Assembly: GCA_016271365.2 (NCBI GenBank)
Contig: CM057458.1
Coordinates: 204,200,501 to 204,264,500 of the forward strand
Source of the DNA: Neoceratodus forsteri
Lineage: Eukaryota > Chordata > Ceratodontiformes > Ceratodontidae
Direction: 5' to 3'
DNA: 64,000 bases
The notes under the pieces are model-generated. The model did not search any database, had not been told where the DNA came from, and was given only the letters and a program-made list of their open reading frames with translations. How positions within the stretch are numbered: position 1 is the stretch's first letter; each line of letters starts with the position of its first letter. Shown one piece after another: positions 21,850 to 33,539 of the stretch. A program made the position numbers and the translations under genes.

Positions 21850-23289
21850 CTGAGGTAGCACCACTACATAAGGGGGGGGTCAGAGGGAAGAGCTAGGAAA
21901 CTACCGCCCAATAAGCCTGACCTCTGTGGTCAGCAAGCTGATGGAGACACTGATTAAGGAAAGACTGGTTAAGTATCTAGAGGGGGAAGGCCTACTGAAT
22001 GACAATCAGCATGAATTCATGGGTGGCAGGTCATGCCAGACCAACCTGATCGAATTCTTCAACAGGGTGACGGAGATATGGGACCAGGGAGGGGTGGTGG
22101 ATGTGTCCCACCTGGACTTCAGGAAGGCGTTCGACACCATCCCACACAGGAGACTCATAGGCAAGGTGGGATGCTTGGGGGTGGGAAACAAACTCACTAG
22201 TTGGGTGGAACACTGTTTGGTGGGGAGGACTCAGAGGGTCAGTAAAAGGGGTGCACTCAAAGGAAGAAAGAGTGACAAATGGGATTCCACAGGGGTCTGT
22301 GTTGGGACCCATACTTTTCAACATATACATAGGGGACATCACAGAGTGTCTGCACAGGAAAGTGTGCCTGTTCCAGGATGACATGAAAATCTGTAGTAGC
22401 AGGGTGAATATGATGGAAAGGGGGGTAAAGGACATGAGGAAGGACTTGGCCAGGTTGGAGGAGTGGTCAGAAAGGTGGAAATTATGGTTCAACACAAAAA
22501 AGTGCAGGATTATTGACATAGGGCGTAACAACCCAAAGGCAAAATATTTGAGGAGCTTGAGGAGACAGAGCAGGAAAGAGACCTGGGGATTACCATCTCA
22601 GACAATCTGAAAGTCCAGAGTCAGTGTGACAGGGCAGCAGGAAAGGCACTAAATATGCTGACATGCATAGGAAGGGGGTTTCACAAGCAGGAGGAGGGAG
22701 GTGATCCTGCTGCTGTACAAAACCATGGTCAGACCATACATGGAATATGGCATCCAGTTCTGGAGGCCATACTGGCAATGGGTCATGGACTGGCTGGAAA
22801 GGGTCCAGAGAAGAGCAACCAATATGCTGTGGGAGATGCAGGGGAGGACATATAAGGAGAGGCTGGGGGACCTGGGTCTGTACTTGCTGGAGGAGAGGAG
22901 GAAAAGGGGGGATATGGTGGAGGCATTCAAATACTTGAAGGGTATAAACAGGGTGAGGGTCAACAGCATAGTCAAACTGAATAAGAACAATTCCACTAGG
23001 GGGGCATACCCTCAAATTGGAGGGTGGCAGGTTCAAAGGGGACATCAGGGTCATGTTGTTTACAGAGAGGGTGGTACAGCCATGGAATAAGCTGCTGTAG
23101 TGGGTGGTGGGGTTGGATACAGTGTAGAACTTCAAGAGGGCCTGGGACATGCACATGGGACTGCCGGGCAGAATGTAGGCTGCAAAGGGATGGAGGAAAT
23201 CTTCCTGGGGGAAGGGTTACGGGCAGACTAGTTGGGTCTAGAGGTCCTTATCTGTCAACAGCCTTGTATGATTCCATGATTCTATGATA

Positions 23290-24420
23290 TGAAAACTTCA
23301 TGCAGCTAGTTTTTAGGTGGACTGAGCATGCTCAGAACCCCAAATTCTAAAATTTAATAACTTTGGAATGGATTATTCTTTTTTCACCAAATCACCGAAG
23401 GAAATCCTTCTGATGCAAGCAGTTTCTACACTGAAAATTTCAGGCAAAAATTCCAAACTGTATGGGCGCTATGTGATGACCAAAAAAAAAAACAGCAAAA
23501 AAGACAATTTTCTGCATTTTTTTACTATCTACAGCTCAAAATCCACACATCTAATTGAAACAAAACTTAGCAAGTCCAGAGATCAACCTCACAAGACCAC
23601 ACATGCAAAAATTTGTTGAACGGTTGCAAAGTTATTTATTTTTTTTTACACTTTGTTTATCACCCTACCTGTCTGAACTCCTTCCAGAGTGGTCACTCCA
23701 TGTCTGCTCTTGTTTCCACCCAGCTGAAGCTCCTCCTCTTGCTCTCCTCCAGATAGGGTCCCTCTGCCAACTCCTTGCTGGCCACCCGGCCCCCCAGCTC
23801 TGAGCCCCCCGAGATGGGACTGCCAGATCACTCTTCCTGGCACTCTATCTAGAATTCAGTCAGGCCACAAGGAGGTGGAGAGCAGAGGAAGAGAGAGGTG
23901 GAGCCCGACATTGGGCGTGGTGGACCTGACACCCCTGGACCCTCCTTCATCTATCAGGAGGCAGGTTTTTTTCCTTTGGTAGGTTATGCCCACTCCCCCT
24001 CCCATCCCAGGCAGAGCCCAGACATGCAATGATGCCACGGACATCCACCGTGACTCTGCGTCCCCACTTCTAGAGCCCTGAGCAGTGCATTACCTCTGGT
24101 CTCCACTGGGGGCCACTGTGGTGCCGGGCAGAATCCTCGATCCCCCCCAAGGAAGGAGAGCTGTCCTCCAGATGCTCAGTCCTCTCTCTTTCCTACCAAC
24201 CCCTGACAGCCCGGGATCATTCCTGAACCCTGGTCACCAGCGTGGCATGAGGTGTGGCATCCAGCGCCTCAACCCTCAGAGACCACCAGGCCAGCCAAGG
24301 TTGCGAAGTTATTAAAGTGCAAAATTTGGGGTTTAACATAGAAAGTCTTGCTCAACCCTAAATATTGTGGCACTACCACACCACTAAAGATATATATATA
24401 TATATATATATATGGCAAAA
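23290..24420. repeat. AT-rich dispersed module, copy 1, split by a SINE, ending in (TA)n
   Basis: The module runs from 23330 (AATAACTTTGGAATGG, TTTTTTCACCAAATCACC), is interrupted at 23637-24298 by a SINE, and resumes AAAGTGCAAAATTTGG. It ends CAACCCTAAATATTGTGGCA-CTACCACACCACT and a TA tract at 24391-24413. Related copies end at 25166 and 26889. No coding sequence. Confidence 0.6.
23637..24298 (-). mobile_element. tRNA-headed SINE, minus strand
   Basis: The reverse complement starts CTTGGCTGGCCTGGTGGT. Its head has an A-box-like GAGGGTTGAGGCGCTGG and a B-box-like GGGTTCAGGAATGATCC (24240-24200), and it ends in a poly(A) tail (T run 23639-23650 on the plus strand). It is flanked by GGTTGCAAAGTTATT (23622-23636) and GGTTGCGAAGTTATT (24299-24313). 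Three other copies with the same head are at 38007, 52599 and 55217. Confidence 0.8.
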
Positions 24421-24424
24421 AACT

Positions 24425-24615
24425 CCATTTAATGCATCAGTTAGGGTTGTTCCACAGTAACAAAAGTGAGGAAATTCGATGTTAGGGTTCTCACCCCCCT
24501 TGCACTCCATCTCCACCCCGCCCCCCCCACCAACAGGCATCGGGTGTGTGTAGGGGTCGTCGGTCCTAACTCTCACCCATCCCATGTGTAAACATGCTGA
24601 GATGGTGCAGTATAG
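24425..24615. repeat. Dispersed block, copy 1 (pair with 25190-25400)
   Basis: AATGCATCAGTTAGGGTT, GAGGAAATTCGA, CACCAACAGGCATCGG and GGTCCTAACTC occur in the same order here and at 25190-25330. Each block follows a (TA)n tract, so the pair and the AT-rich modules form one larger repeated unit of about 0.75 kb. Confidence 0.7.
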
Positions 24616-24859
24616 GAGAATGAGGAGAAAAAAACAAAACAAAAAAGACATGACTAGCATCCTCAGGGCTTGACTAGATGAACACAAAAAGAATTGTGTC
24701 TCTAGAGGGTCCCACATTTAAATGCCAAGCATTTCTGTGACCAGTAACTGAAAAAAAATGGCTGACTCACGACACTACAGGGGTCATTTGTGACACTAAA
24801 ATCTACATTTGTGACACTGTCAAATATTTTAACTTTTCCCATTGACTATAATGGGAAAC

Positions 24860-25135
24860 TTGTTTTTTGAATAACTTTTGAACCGTTTAATATTTTTTCA
24901 CGAAATCTTCTAAAGGTACATCAAGGACCCTGGCTGTATGTACCCTGAAGGTTTCGGACCTGTTGCATAAACCATGTGACCTGTTGGAGTGAGAAAAGAA
25001 TAAGCAAAAAAGGGTAAATGCAACACAGAACAGCGCTTTATAACTCCGCAACCGCATATCTGTCATACGGTGGCAAAAATTATCACACTTTAACCTTAAA
25101 TAAATTATTCAACCCCAACTATAGCACTACTATGC

Positions 25136-25166
<31 letters not shown>
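24860..25166. repeat. AT-rich dispersed module, copy 2, ending in (TA)n
   Basis: Starts ATAACTTTTGAACCGTTTAA, TATTTTTTCACGAAATC; ends ACCCCAACTATAGCACTACT-ATGCCAC and a TA tract at 25139-25166. Same order of blocks as copies 1 and 3. Confidence 0.65.
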
Positions 25167-25171
<5 letters not shown>

Positions 25172-25418
25172 TCTATGCACAAAACTTAGTTAATGCATCA
25201 GTTAGGGTTCTTCTGCAGTGACAAAAGTGAGGAAATTCGACATTAGGGTTCCCACCCCTTGCACTCCACCCTGCCCCCACCAACAGGCATCGGGGTGTGC
25301 ATTGGGGTCAGTGGTCCTAACTCACACCCCATTCTCCTACACTGCACCACCTCAGCTTGTTTACACATGGGATGGGGTGAGAGTTAGGACCGACAACCCC
25401 AACACACAGCCCACCTCT

Positions 25419-25541
25419 CACCTCCATGGCCAGCTGCCAACTGTGTGTTTTATGAGTGTTAATGGAAAGAGGCACTCTGAGGTGGTGCCTATTTCCATTG
25501 GCGACTCATAAAGACACAATCGATAACTGGCCATGGAGGTG
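25419..25541. repeat. Palindrome, 123 bp
   Basis: The left arm CACCTCCATGGCCAGCTG and the reverse complement of the right arm CACCTCCATGGCCAGTTA pair. Pairing continues through GTGT(G/C)TTTTATGAGT and AATGGAAA(G/T)AGGCAC, with a loop near GAGGTGGTGCC. The outer arm also occurs once at 20330-20358, upstream of the first minisatellite. Confidence 0.8.
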
Positions 25542-25589
25542 AAATGAGCTGTGCCGGATGGGGAAGTGTGGGGGTGCTGGGTGGGCTGG

Positions 25590-25905
25590 CATAGCTGAGG
25601 GGCCACTAGATTACCAGGACATAAAGAATGCACATTAATTTTATTATGATGGGGGGACGCTAGACTACCAGGGATATCAGTGATACTCATAATGAAGTAC
25701 AGTTCGGTGGGGCACTAGACTACCAGGGATATTACAAAAATAAATAAATAAATAAATACACATGGGGGGGGCACTAGACTACCACAGATAAGAAATATAA
25801 AGATATAAATAAGATACTCATTGGGGGGGCCACTAGACTACCAGGGATACAATCATGGTTAAGTACATTACCATGATGGGGAGGGGGCCGCTAGACTACC
25901 AGGGA
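25590..25905. repeat. Minisatellite, second array of the CACTAGACTACCAGGG family
   Basis: Six units with cores near 25600, 25660, 25714, 25774, 25834 and 25894, each preceded by a G run of 4-8, at 54-60 bp spacing. The upstream flank (CTGGCCATGGAGGTGA, GGTGCTGGGTGGGCTGGCA) is shared with the array at 20403. A (TAAA)n stretch at 25738-25757 lies in one spacer. Confidence 0.9.
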
Positions 25906-26439
25906 TGATGACAACTACTGTTTTTTTATTCAGGTGGGGCAGAACAAAGCCCCCTGAGCAAAATCCACCCTTATGTCACTTAATAGGTCACCCCTGGGCT
26001 ACAAAAAAATATTTTTAAATCTAGCCATCTTGTCCCTCGCTCATGATGCATGATTACGATCAAAGATTCTCGCAATCAAAGAATTTATAGGCTCGCGATC
26101 AAAGATCATTAGTGAGCCACGAACGAAGAATTTAAAACTAATAACTAAATTTTTGGACCGATTTGGATGGAACCAAAGCCATGGCTCGAGAGATTGGGGT
26201 CCCTTAAGTAAAACCCATCGAAGTTTTATTTCAGAAGTGACCCCTGAGCCGAGATATTTGTGTTTGTGTGATCGGAAAACTGAAAACAAGATGACGGACC
26301 TTACGATCAAAGGATTTTTGAAATTCCTCAGGGACAAAGATTCTTGAACTGTGAGGCTGCAAATTCTTTGATCGCCAGGTGGAACGAGATGGCCAGAACT
26401 CCATTCTTTGTTCACAAAACATATATATAAATTTTCCCA
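25906..26439. other. Unassigned, with locally repeated (G)ATCAAAGA and CGATCAAAG words
   Basis: GATCAAAGATT, GCGATCAAAGATC and ACGATCAAAGG recur within 250 bases (26058-26320). Nothing coding is recognised. Confidence 0.4.
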
Positions 26440-26827
26440 TTGACTTCTAATGGGAACTGAAAAGTGCCATAACTTTTGAATGCCTTAATATTTTTTCACC
26501 AAACAAAAAGCAACATGTTCAGCCATCAAAGCTCTTTCAAGTGAGCCATCTCACAGAGCAGCATGCCACATGACAGCTGTGCAGGACCCAGTTCAGAATG
26601 CCAAAAGGTGCCTCCAAAAATGGATAATTTTGCATTTTTCAGTGCTTTCATACACAAAGACCGGCACTCTGACTGAAATGCAATTTGGCAAATCAAGAGA
26701 TCTACCCCAATGCACGTACCAAATTTCAGGCAAATCTATTGAACAGGTCCAAAGTTATTAACACCCAAACTTTTGACTTTAGTATGTAAATGACGCTGAA
26801 CCCTAACTATAGTGGTGACCGCACCAC

Positions 26828-26889
<62 letters not shown>
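26440..26889. repeat. AT-rich dispersed module, copy 3, ending in (TA)n
   Basis: CATAACTTTTGAATGCCTTA, TATTTTTTCACCAAAC opens it. ACCCTAACTATAGTGGTGAC and CGCACCACTATTA precede the TA tract at 26832-26889. Same design as copies ending at 24413 and 25166. Confidence 0.65.
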
Positions 26890-26893
<4 letters not shown>

Positions 26894-27094
26894 GCAACAG
26901 GGTCAGGATAAAACTGTAGAATAAAACCATTTATCTTAGCTACTATGGTAATAAATTTATTTATCCACATAGTAACTACATCATCACCCATTTATCCACA
27001 CAGTAACTACATCAGTAGCTCATTTATCTAGACAGTTCTCTTTAGAATTCATTCAGAATGTTCGGCCTCAGAAGCAGTACTAACCATATTTAAA

Positions 27095-27390
27095 TGTCAA
27101 TAACTTAAAAACGAAAAAAGATAACATGGTACTGTGAGCACGAAAATTGTTCAGCACAAAATTATCTACAAAATGAATAATGTTTCATTTATATAAACCC
27201 TATATATTGTATATGGTTAGCAAGAAAACAGAAGAAAATGTAATTTTTTGTTCACTTTTTTTGACAAACAAATATAAATAACTTTAAAACAAAAAATGAT
27301 AGCATGGTACTGTGAGCACGAAAATATCTCAGCTCAAAATATCTACAAAATGAGTGGTGTTTCATTTATAGATACCATTTTGTTTTTATA
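27095..27390. repeat. Tandem duplication, about 180-bp unit
   Basis: CATGGTACTGTGAGCACGAAAAT occurs at 27124 and 27303 (first 20 bases identical). It is followed in both by CAGC(A/T)CAAAAT, ATCTACAAAATGA and GTTTCATTTATA. AT-rich and non-coding. Confidence 0.8.
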
Positions 27391-27650
27391 ATTAGCAAAA
27401 ACAGCATAAAATTCAATTTCTTTTCCGTTTTTGACAAATTATTTACACCTACCAAAATCAAAATGTTCACACAACATCTAAACCTGTTGCATAAATGGAA
27501 TATGCAGTGGTTCAGTGTGTGATAATACATTTATTTTTGTACAGTTTCCAGTGACCTCTCGTAACTCTCACTCGTGCCTTATTTTCATTGAGATTACTTG
27601 AGGTCACTGAGCTAACCTGAACAAGCATTATCACAATTCCGCTTCATATC

Positions 27651-27660
27651 CTATATATAT

Positions 27661-27728
<68 letters not shown>
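27651..27728. repeat. (TA)n microsatellite with mirrored flanks
   Basis: ATCCTATATATATAC on the left and TATATAGGAT on the right make the tract part of a larger inverted repeat with arms ATCCTATATA. Confidence 0.95.
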
Positions 27729-27729
<1 letters not shown>

Positions 27730-28820
27730 ATAGGTGGACAGACTGTGCCGCACTTCCAAACCTTTCTGGACTAGGCCGACCAGACTCTGTTAGAGAATAC
27801 TAAGCCTTTCATGGCTTAGCCCAAGTTGGCAAGTTGGCTCGGTTTCAAAGTGCAGTCCAGACCTGTACTTGATGGCATGGGGTGGAGAGCCTGGATTACA
27901 GGTAAAAGCCTGTTCCATGGACATCTATGTGTTGTGGAGAGGGACAGGGACTTGTCTTGGGGGTATGGGCAGGGCACCAGAACCTGGAAGAAATACAGGT
28001 CAGCAGACAGCTACAGGTAACAGGCAGAAAAAAAAACAATAACACTTACCACCACTACTGCAATGCAAGTCTTTTAACAAGGTCAGGGCAGGGCACAGAA
28101 AAAAAAAAATTTTTTCCCAGTCTCTATCGAATACTCCTAAGTCCCTGGACCCTCACATGACCAACAAAGGCAAACATTCATGATACTTGGGCACTGAAGG
28201 GAGCCAACCAATTAGGGTCTTTTTTCTGTGATTGACTTATGTTCTAACCAATCCTGGGTGTCAGACATCACAAGACATCCTTAGGAAACAGTATATGCAA
28301 CTCATTTGGGGCTTTGCATTGAAAGGAGAATGTTGTGTGTGTGTGTAGACTCCATAGTAAAAAAAATAAAATTTCATTTTTCATTAGACAGAAACAGAGA
28401 GAGAGAGAGACCAAGGAATTCAATAGTATACAACACCAGAGTGCATACACTTTCTTAGTATTGGAAAAACTAAAGGAAACAGAGAAGGGATTTTAGGGAT
28501 ACTACAAAAAGCATGGCATGTAGTCTGCAGTGCCATCAGGCAGGCAAAATTCTCATGAAATCATCCAGCAATAAAACAATTATAGTAGTGATAGGTTAGG
28601 TTAGGTATTAGTTTCAGTCTTTTTTTTCTTGCAAAATCAACAAAATAAAAATAATGTTTATAAATTTCACTAACTTAAAAGAACTTGATAATTCTTTTTT
28701 TTTATATTTTTTTAACAAACAAAACAATAAGAAAGTATGAACTAATAAGGGGAGCAGACAGTACAAGAGGACTGTATCTGAAGGCAATAGTGCCGCAATA
28801 ATTTTGAGGGGGTGGTGCTT
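27729..28820. other. About 1.1 kb without recognised features
   Basis: It contains short A and T runs and a GTGTGTGTGT stretch at 28336. No coding or transposon end is identified. Confidence 0.4.
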
Positions 28821-30470
28821 CATGTTTCAGACTCTGTGTTGCCCATCTCTGTGCCTGAACTATTACTAGGTCATATTGTCGAAGACTCTGTATCCATTTC
28901 TGTAATCCATCTCTGTAACTGAACTACTACTAGGTCACAGTGCCTCACATATTTTGAAAGGTGGTGTCATGTCAGATCAGTGTTGCCCATCTCCTTGTCT
29001 GAACTAATACTACTCATTAAGTAGTTATGTTGGACCCCAAAAAATGGATTCAGAATCTGTTATGGAATGTGTGGCCAACACCAGCAGTATGGCTGAAATT
29101 AGTACATGTAACAATAAAAATATTTCTCAAAAAGAAATATAGAAAAAAGGGAAAATCACTGCTATAGATATAACTAATAGATTTGATAAAATGAAGCAAC
29201 ACAGACAGAATAAGTAATGAAAATTGGCTAATCCTCTGATTAATGTAGTGCAGCACTGTCAGCATTACCAGAAAAATTAGATAAAACACAAAAACAGGTA
29301 GCCAAAACAGTTAGAACAGTTAGAACAGAAAGTCAGTGATTAAGGAAAAGGCTTTGCCTAGTACAGCTAGACGTGGCACTCCACAATATGCCACTCGTGC
29401 ATATCTGACATCTTCATCAGAAAGCAGTGCCTCGGATAAAGAGGTTGTACATTTACAAGAATGAGATCATGATGATGTATATCACAGTTATGCCCTTCCA
29501 AAGGTGATGAATCAGAATGTGATACCAATAAGGTAGAGGATGCCACCTGGATTCCTAAACCCAAAAAGAAAACACACATACAGCAAGCACCACCACTAAC
29601 CATAGCTAGAAAAGAAAATCAATAACAATCACAGTAGTTCTTCTGGGGAAAGACACAGTGTACATGAATCCAGGTCAGAAACACCAGCTACCAAGGTTGC
29701 TGCAGTTCCTGGCATGATGACAAAACATTCCACCTTAGTTATGTGGAGCTACATTTATGTAAGGCCCAAAAATGAAAGTGCTGCTGTCTGCACCTTTTGT
29801 TATCAGGAAGTTTGGAGGGGGAATTGGACCAGTTTGGCAAAATAACATTAGAAAGGCATTTGCAAAGAACACATCCAATCATTTGGCTGGACAGCAGTTC
29901 TGAACAAGGGAAAAATATCTGTGATGAAAATAACCCTACAGACAACAGTGATGGTGAAGAGACCAAGAGACAGGGCAGAAAAAAACATTTGCGACTTCAC
30001 TGACAAAAGTATTTGGACAAGCTACAGCTTCACCACTGCAATCCTATGGTTTTTGACCCCCTGCACAAATTAAACAACAGAGCATTACTGTGATGCTTCA
30101 ACAAAAAACTTCCTACAGTAGATCACATTAAGTAACATTAAAAATAATTGGTTAATAGGTGAATTTATTGCCAAGGTCCTGCAGCTATTCTCTGTCTTTG
30201 TGATGGAAAATGAAGGTTTTAGAGCCCTTTTTAAATATTTTGCTCCATGTTATAACATACCAAGCCATAAATATTTTGTAACTTTGGCTGTTCCCAAAAT
30301 GTATGCAAAGTAAAATAAAACTAGCTCTTAAAGAGAGTGAACGCGATGCTGTGCACCTGATCACAGACATGTGGACAAGTTCTCAAACCACTGATGATAT
30401 ATGCATCAAAGCACATTGGGTGTTACAATCATCTTTAAACACCACCACAAACAGAAGTATACAGGAAGGA
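28821..30470 (+). pseudogene. hAT transposase (ZBED-like), N-terminal and central remnant
   Basis: A BED zinc finger is visible across a frame change: MWSYIYVRPKNESAAVCTFC (29743-29800; Cys-x2-Cys), then GKITLERHLQRTHPIIW in the next frame (His-x4-His, 29840-29890). After an acidic linker come LIGEFIAKVLQLFSVF, GFRALFKYFAPCYNIPSHKY and ITDMWTSSQTTDDICIKAHW (30360-30420), matching the conserved central part of hAT transposases that contains the first catalytic Asp (TDMW). Many stops and frameshifts. The gene breaks off near 30470, where a CR1 begins, and its C-terminus is at 35530. Confidence 0.8.
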
Positions 30471-30559
30471 AGAAAAGAATGGCAGCTCTTTATGTTAGCA
30501 TATTTATGAACATACAAACATATGAAATTTTCCAACAGAAAAAGGCTATCCGATCTATC

Positions 30560-33480
30560 GAGTGTGTTCGAGTTTGCAGCTAGCTCCCTTATTCGGCAGC
30601 TTACCCTTCCCCACAACCCTTTCCCCCATTACCCTCCCATTTGCCATGTCCCACCCCTTCTTGAAGCATTCTACTGTGGTACATGCCACCACCTCTGCAG
30701 GTAGTGCTTTCCACTCTGCCACCACCCTTTCTGTAAAGAAATGTCTTCTCATCCCCTCCTGAATCTGCCCTCCACCAGTCTCATGTCATGACCCCTTGTG
30801 CCTCTCCCCACCCTCATCCTGAATAGACCCTCTGTGTCTGTTCTGATTATCCCTTTCATGTATTTGAATGTCTCAATCATATCCCCCCATCCCTCCTTTC
30901 CTCCAGTGAGTACGTTAAACTCCCTCAGTCTGACCTCATATGGCAAATCTCCCAGACCCTGAATCATTTTTGTTGCCCTACATTGCACCCCCTCCAGCAG
31001 CCTAATGTCCTACTGTAGGTACTGGTGCCAGTACTGCATGCAGTACTCCAGGTGGGGTCTAACCAACAATCTGTATAATGGCAGAACCACCTCCCTTCTT
31101 CTCAAGGTTATGCCCCTTGCAGTGCATCCCAGCATTTTGTTGGCCATTGTTGCAGCCTTCCTACATTGCACAGAATTGTTCATTGCTCCTGTGATGAGCA
31201 CCCCCAGATCCTTCTCCTCCTCTGTTACTTCTAGCCGTACACCCCTCCAGATAGTAGCTTCTACTCAGATTCTTTGTTCTGAAGTGCAGCACCTTGCATT
31301 TTATTACATTGAACCAGAGTTGCCAGTTGTCAGACCATGCCTCAAACCTTGCCAAATCCTCCTGTAGCCCCTGCCACCCCCCTGTCATCCACCACCACCC
31401 CCATCTTGATGTCATATGCAAATAGACTGATCTTGCCGCTGGTGCCCTCCGAGATGTCTGCAATAAATATGCCTTACAGCACCGGCCCTAACACTGACCC
31501 CTGTGGCACACCACTTGTCACCAGCTTAGGGGATGAGAATTCCCCTCCTACCACCACCCTCTGCTGTCTATCCTGTAGCCAGTTCTCCACCCACCCCACC
31601 AATTTTGCTCCTGCCCATGTGGCCTGTAGTTTACTTCCAAGTCTCCTATGCAGTACCAAATCAAATGCCTTACTGAAGTCTAGGTACAGGACATCCACCG
31701 CATGGACCCTATCAATTTGCCTAGTCACCCAGTCATAGTATTCCACTAGGTTGGTCTGGCATGATTTGCCCTTGATGAGGCCATGCTGCCTCCTGTCCTG
31801 CACCCCATTGACTTCCAGTAGTACCACTAGCCTCTCCTTTAGGATGGACTCCATTAGCTTCCCTACTATAGACATTAGGCTTACTGGCTATAGTTCCTCG
31901 GTTCATTCTTGGCTCCACTCTTGTGTAGAGAAACCATGTGAGCCAGTCTCCAATCCTGCAGTACACACCTTATGTCTAGAGATGTACTAAATAAGTCTGC
32001 CAAGGGGCCTGCCAAGACCTCTGCCAGCTCCTTCAGCACCCTTGGATGCACTCCATCCGGTCCCGGTGCCTTGTCTACTCTCAATGCCCTGAACCCCTAC
32101 AGCACTCTCCACACTGTGATTCCTCTCTCTATCACCCTCTCTGCATCTGTTTCTATCCTCCCTCCTACTCTGAGAATTGCTCCTCTTTCTCTTTCATAAT
32201 GCCTGAACAGAAGTAGTCATTAAGTACTACTGCCTATTCACCCCCCTCTTCCACCCATTCCCACTCCCTTCTTAATTCTTACAATTTGGTCCTTACGGCT
32301 TCTTTTCTCACTGATGTACCTAAACAAGTCTTTCTCCCCTTTTTTTATGCCTTGTGCCAACCTGAGTTCCCTTGACACATTGGCTGACTTTACCTCCCTG
32401 GTCACATCCTTCACTTCTTTCAGATACACCTCCCTATACACTATACTCCTCTCTCCCCAATTTTCTGTATCTCCTTTATGCTGCCCTTTTCCTCCCTACC
32501 CTGTCTAATACCCCTTTGCTTATCCAGATAGGTTTCTTCCCCTAGCCCTTTGAGTCTAGGCCCTGTAGCAAGTTTCTGTTGCCTCCACTAACCCCTGCTT
32601 TATCAGTTCCCACCTTTGATGTGTGTCCATATTTGGTTGAATTTTGTCCAGGAACCCTTGTACCACTTCTCCCATCCTCTTAAAGTTGACATTCCTGAAA
32701 TCCAGCACCCTTGTGCTAGATGCCCCCCTCTCTTTAGCCATCTGTAACTGGAACCATACTGTCCAGTGGTCACTCCCCCCCCAATGGTTCCTCAGCCCTC
32801 ATGTCCCTCGCCCATTCCCCGTTTGTCAGTACGAGGTCAAGGGTGTTCCATTCCCTAGTTGGTTTACTGACCAGCTGTACCAGAATGTTATCCTGGAAGG
32901 CGTCCAGCATTACCTGCTCCCTTCTGTACTTTGTGGTAGGTGTTCCCCACTCCACCCCTGGCAGGTTGAAATCCCTTACTATCACCACTCTCCCCTTCCC
33001 ACAGATTCTCAGATTCTCCTGATCAGCTCTGCCAGTAACCTGTCCTTCTCTTCAGATTGGGAGGGTAGCCTGTACACCACCCCCAACCTTAGTGACCTAT
33101 TTTTGGGGTCCTGGAGTTGCACACACAGAGCCTCTGTATCTCCCTCCTCTCCCTTACACATTTTAATCCTTCCTTTATATACAGTGCCGCCCCCTTCCCC
33201 TTCTTCCTATCCTTTCAGTGTAATCTGTACCCTGGAACTGCCAGATCCCAGTCCTGGTTTTGGGTGGCACATGTCTCGGTTATAGCTGCCAAGTACACGT
33301 CCTCCTCCACCATGACAGCCTGTAGTTCCACCCCCTTATTCCCCAGACTCCTAGCATTTAATGTCACCACCCTCCAACCCTTGTCTCTAACCTCCCCCCC
33401 CGCCCCTCTCACCTTATGACCGCTCCCTTGTTATTTGCCTCTCTCCTTACCTTGCTATTATGGGGGGAAAGCCCATTTGG
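30560..33480 (-). pseudogene. CR1 ORF2: endonuclease and reverse transcriptase, decayed
   Basis: Endonuclease: VVTLNARSLGNKGVELQAVM, AAITETCATQ, RDFNLPGVEWGT (central block) and NTLDLVLTNG. Linker with RELRLAQGIKKGEKDLFRYI. RT: KAPGPDGVHPRVLKELAEVL, QDWRLAHMVSLHKSG, QHGLIKGKSCQTNLVEYYDW, YLDFSKAFDLVLHRRL and SGVPQGSVLGPVL. The active site reads FAYD in LFAYDIKMGV (about 31425), not FADD. Downstream: LVRPHLEYCMQYWHQYLQ, CRATKMIQGLGDLPYE, GDMIETFKYMKGI and RHFFTERVVAEWKALPAEVV. Frames change about eight times. Confidence 0.85.
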
Positions 33481-33539
33481 TTTCACTGCTCTAGGCCTCT
33501 GAACACGTCTATCCATCTTACTGTCCCCCATCTAGTTTA

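Larger units (their letters stand above)
21090..23100 (+). pseudogene. CR1 reverse transcriptase (interrupted)
   Basis: Before the insertion: EARVLEELSKLWTDR, GPDGIHPSILKELK, EDWKKAEV (21250-21282). After it: PLHKGG, PISLTSVVSKLMETLIKERL, SCQTNLIEFFNRVTE, DFRKAFDTIPHRRLIG, GIPQGSVLGPILFNIYIGDI and LFQDDMKICS (22365), where the catalytic FADD reads FQDD. Then RKDLARLEEWSERWKLWFNT, MEYGIQFWRPYW, QRRATNM and KRGDMVEAFKYLKGINRV. Frames change near 22240, 22560 and 22690. The copy is inactive. Confidence 0.88.
21000..23285 (+). mobile_element. CR1 LINE 3' half, split by a hAT element
   Basis: A plus-strand CR1 from the start of the RT region to the 3' end. The terminus at 23225-23285 (TTGGGTCTAGAGGTCCTTATC, then TGATTCCATGATTCTATGAT) is CR1-like. 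A hAT insertion at 21283-21849 splits the coding sequence. Removing it and one copy of its 8-bp duplication joins EDWKKAEV to the following PLHKGG in the normal CR1 order. Confidence 0.88.

Noticed and set aside
25590..25905. CRISPR-like array (repeated core with spacers of similar length)
   Set aside because: Spacers are related AT-rich sequence, the genome is eukaryotic, and the same array occurs elsewhere with shared flanks; it is a minisatellite.
29050..29289. 79-residue hydrophobic frame on the minus strand
   Set aside because: Antisense to the hAT transposase region in AT-rich DNA; hydrophobicity follows from T-richness.
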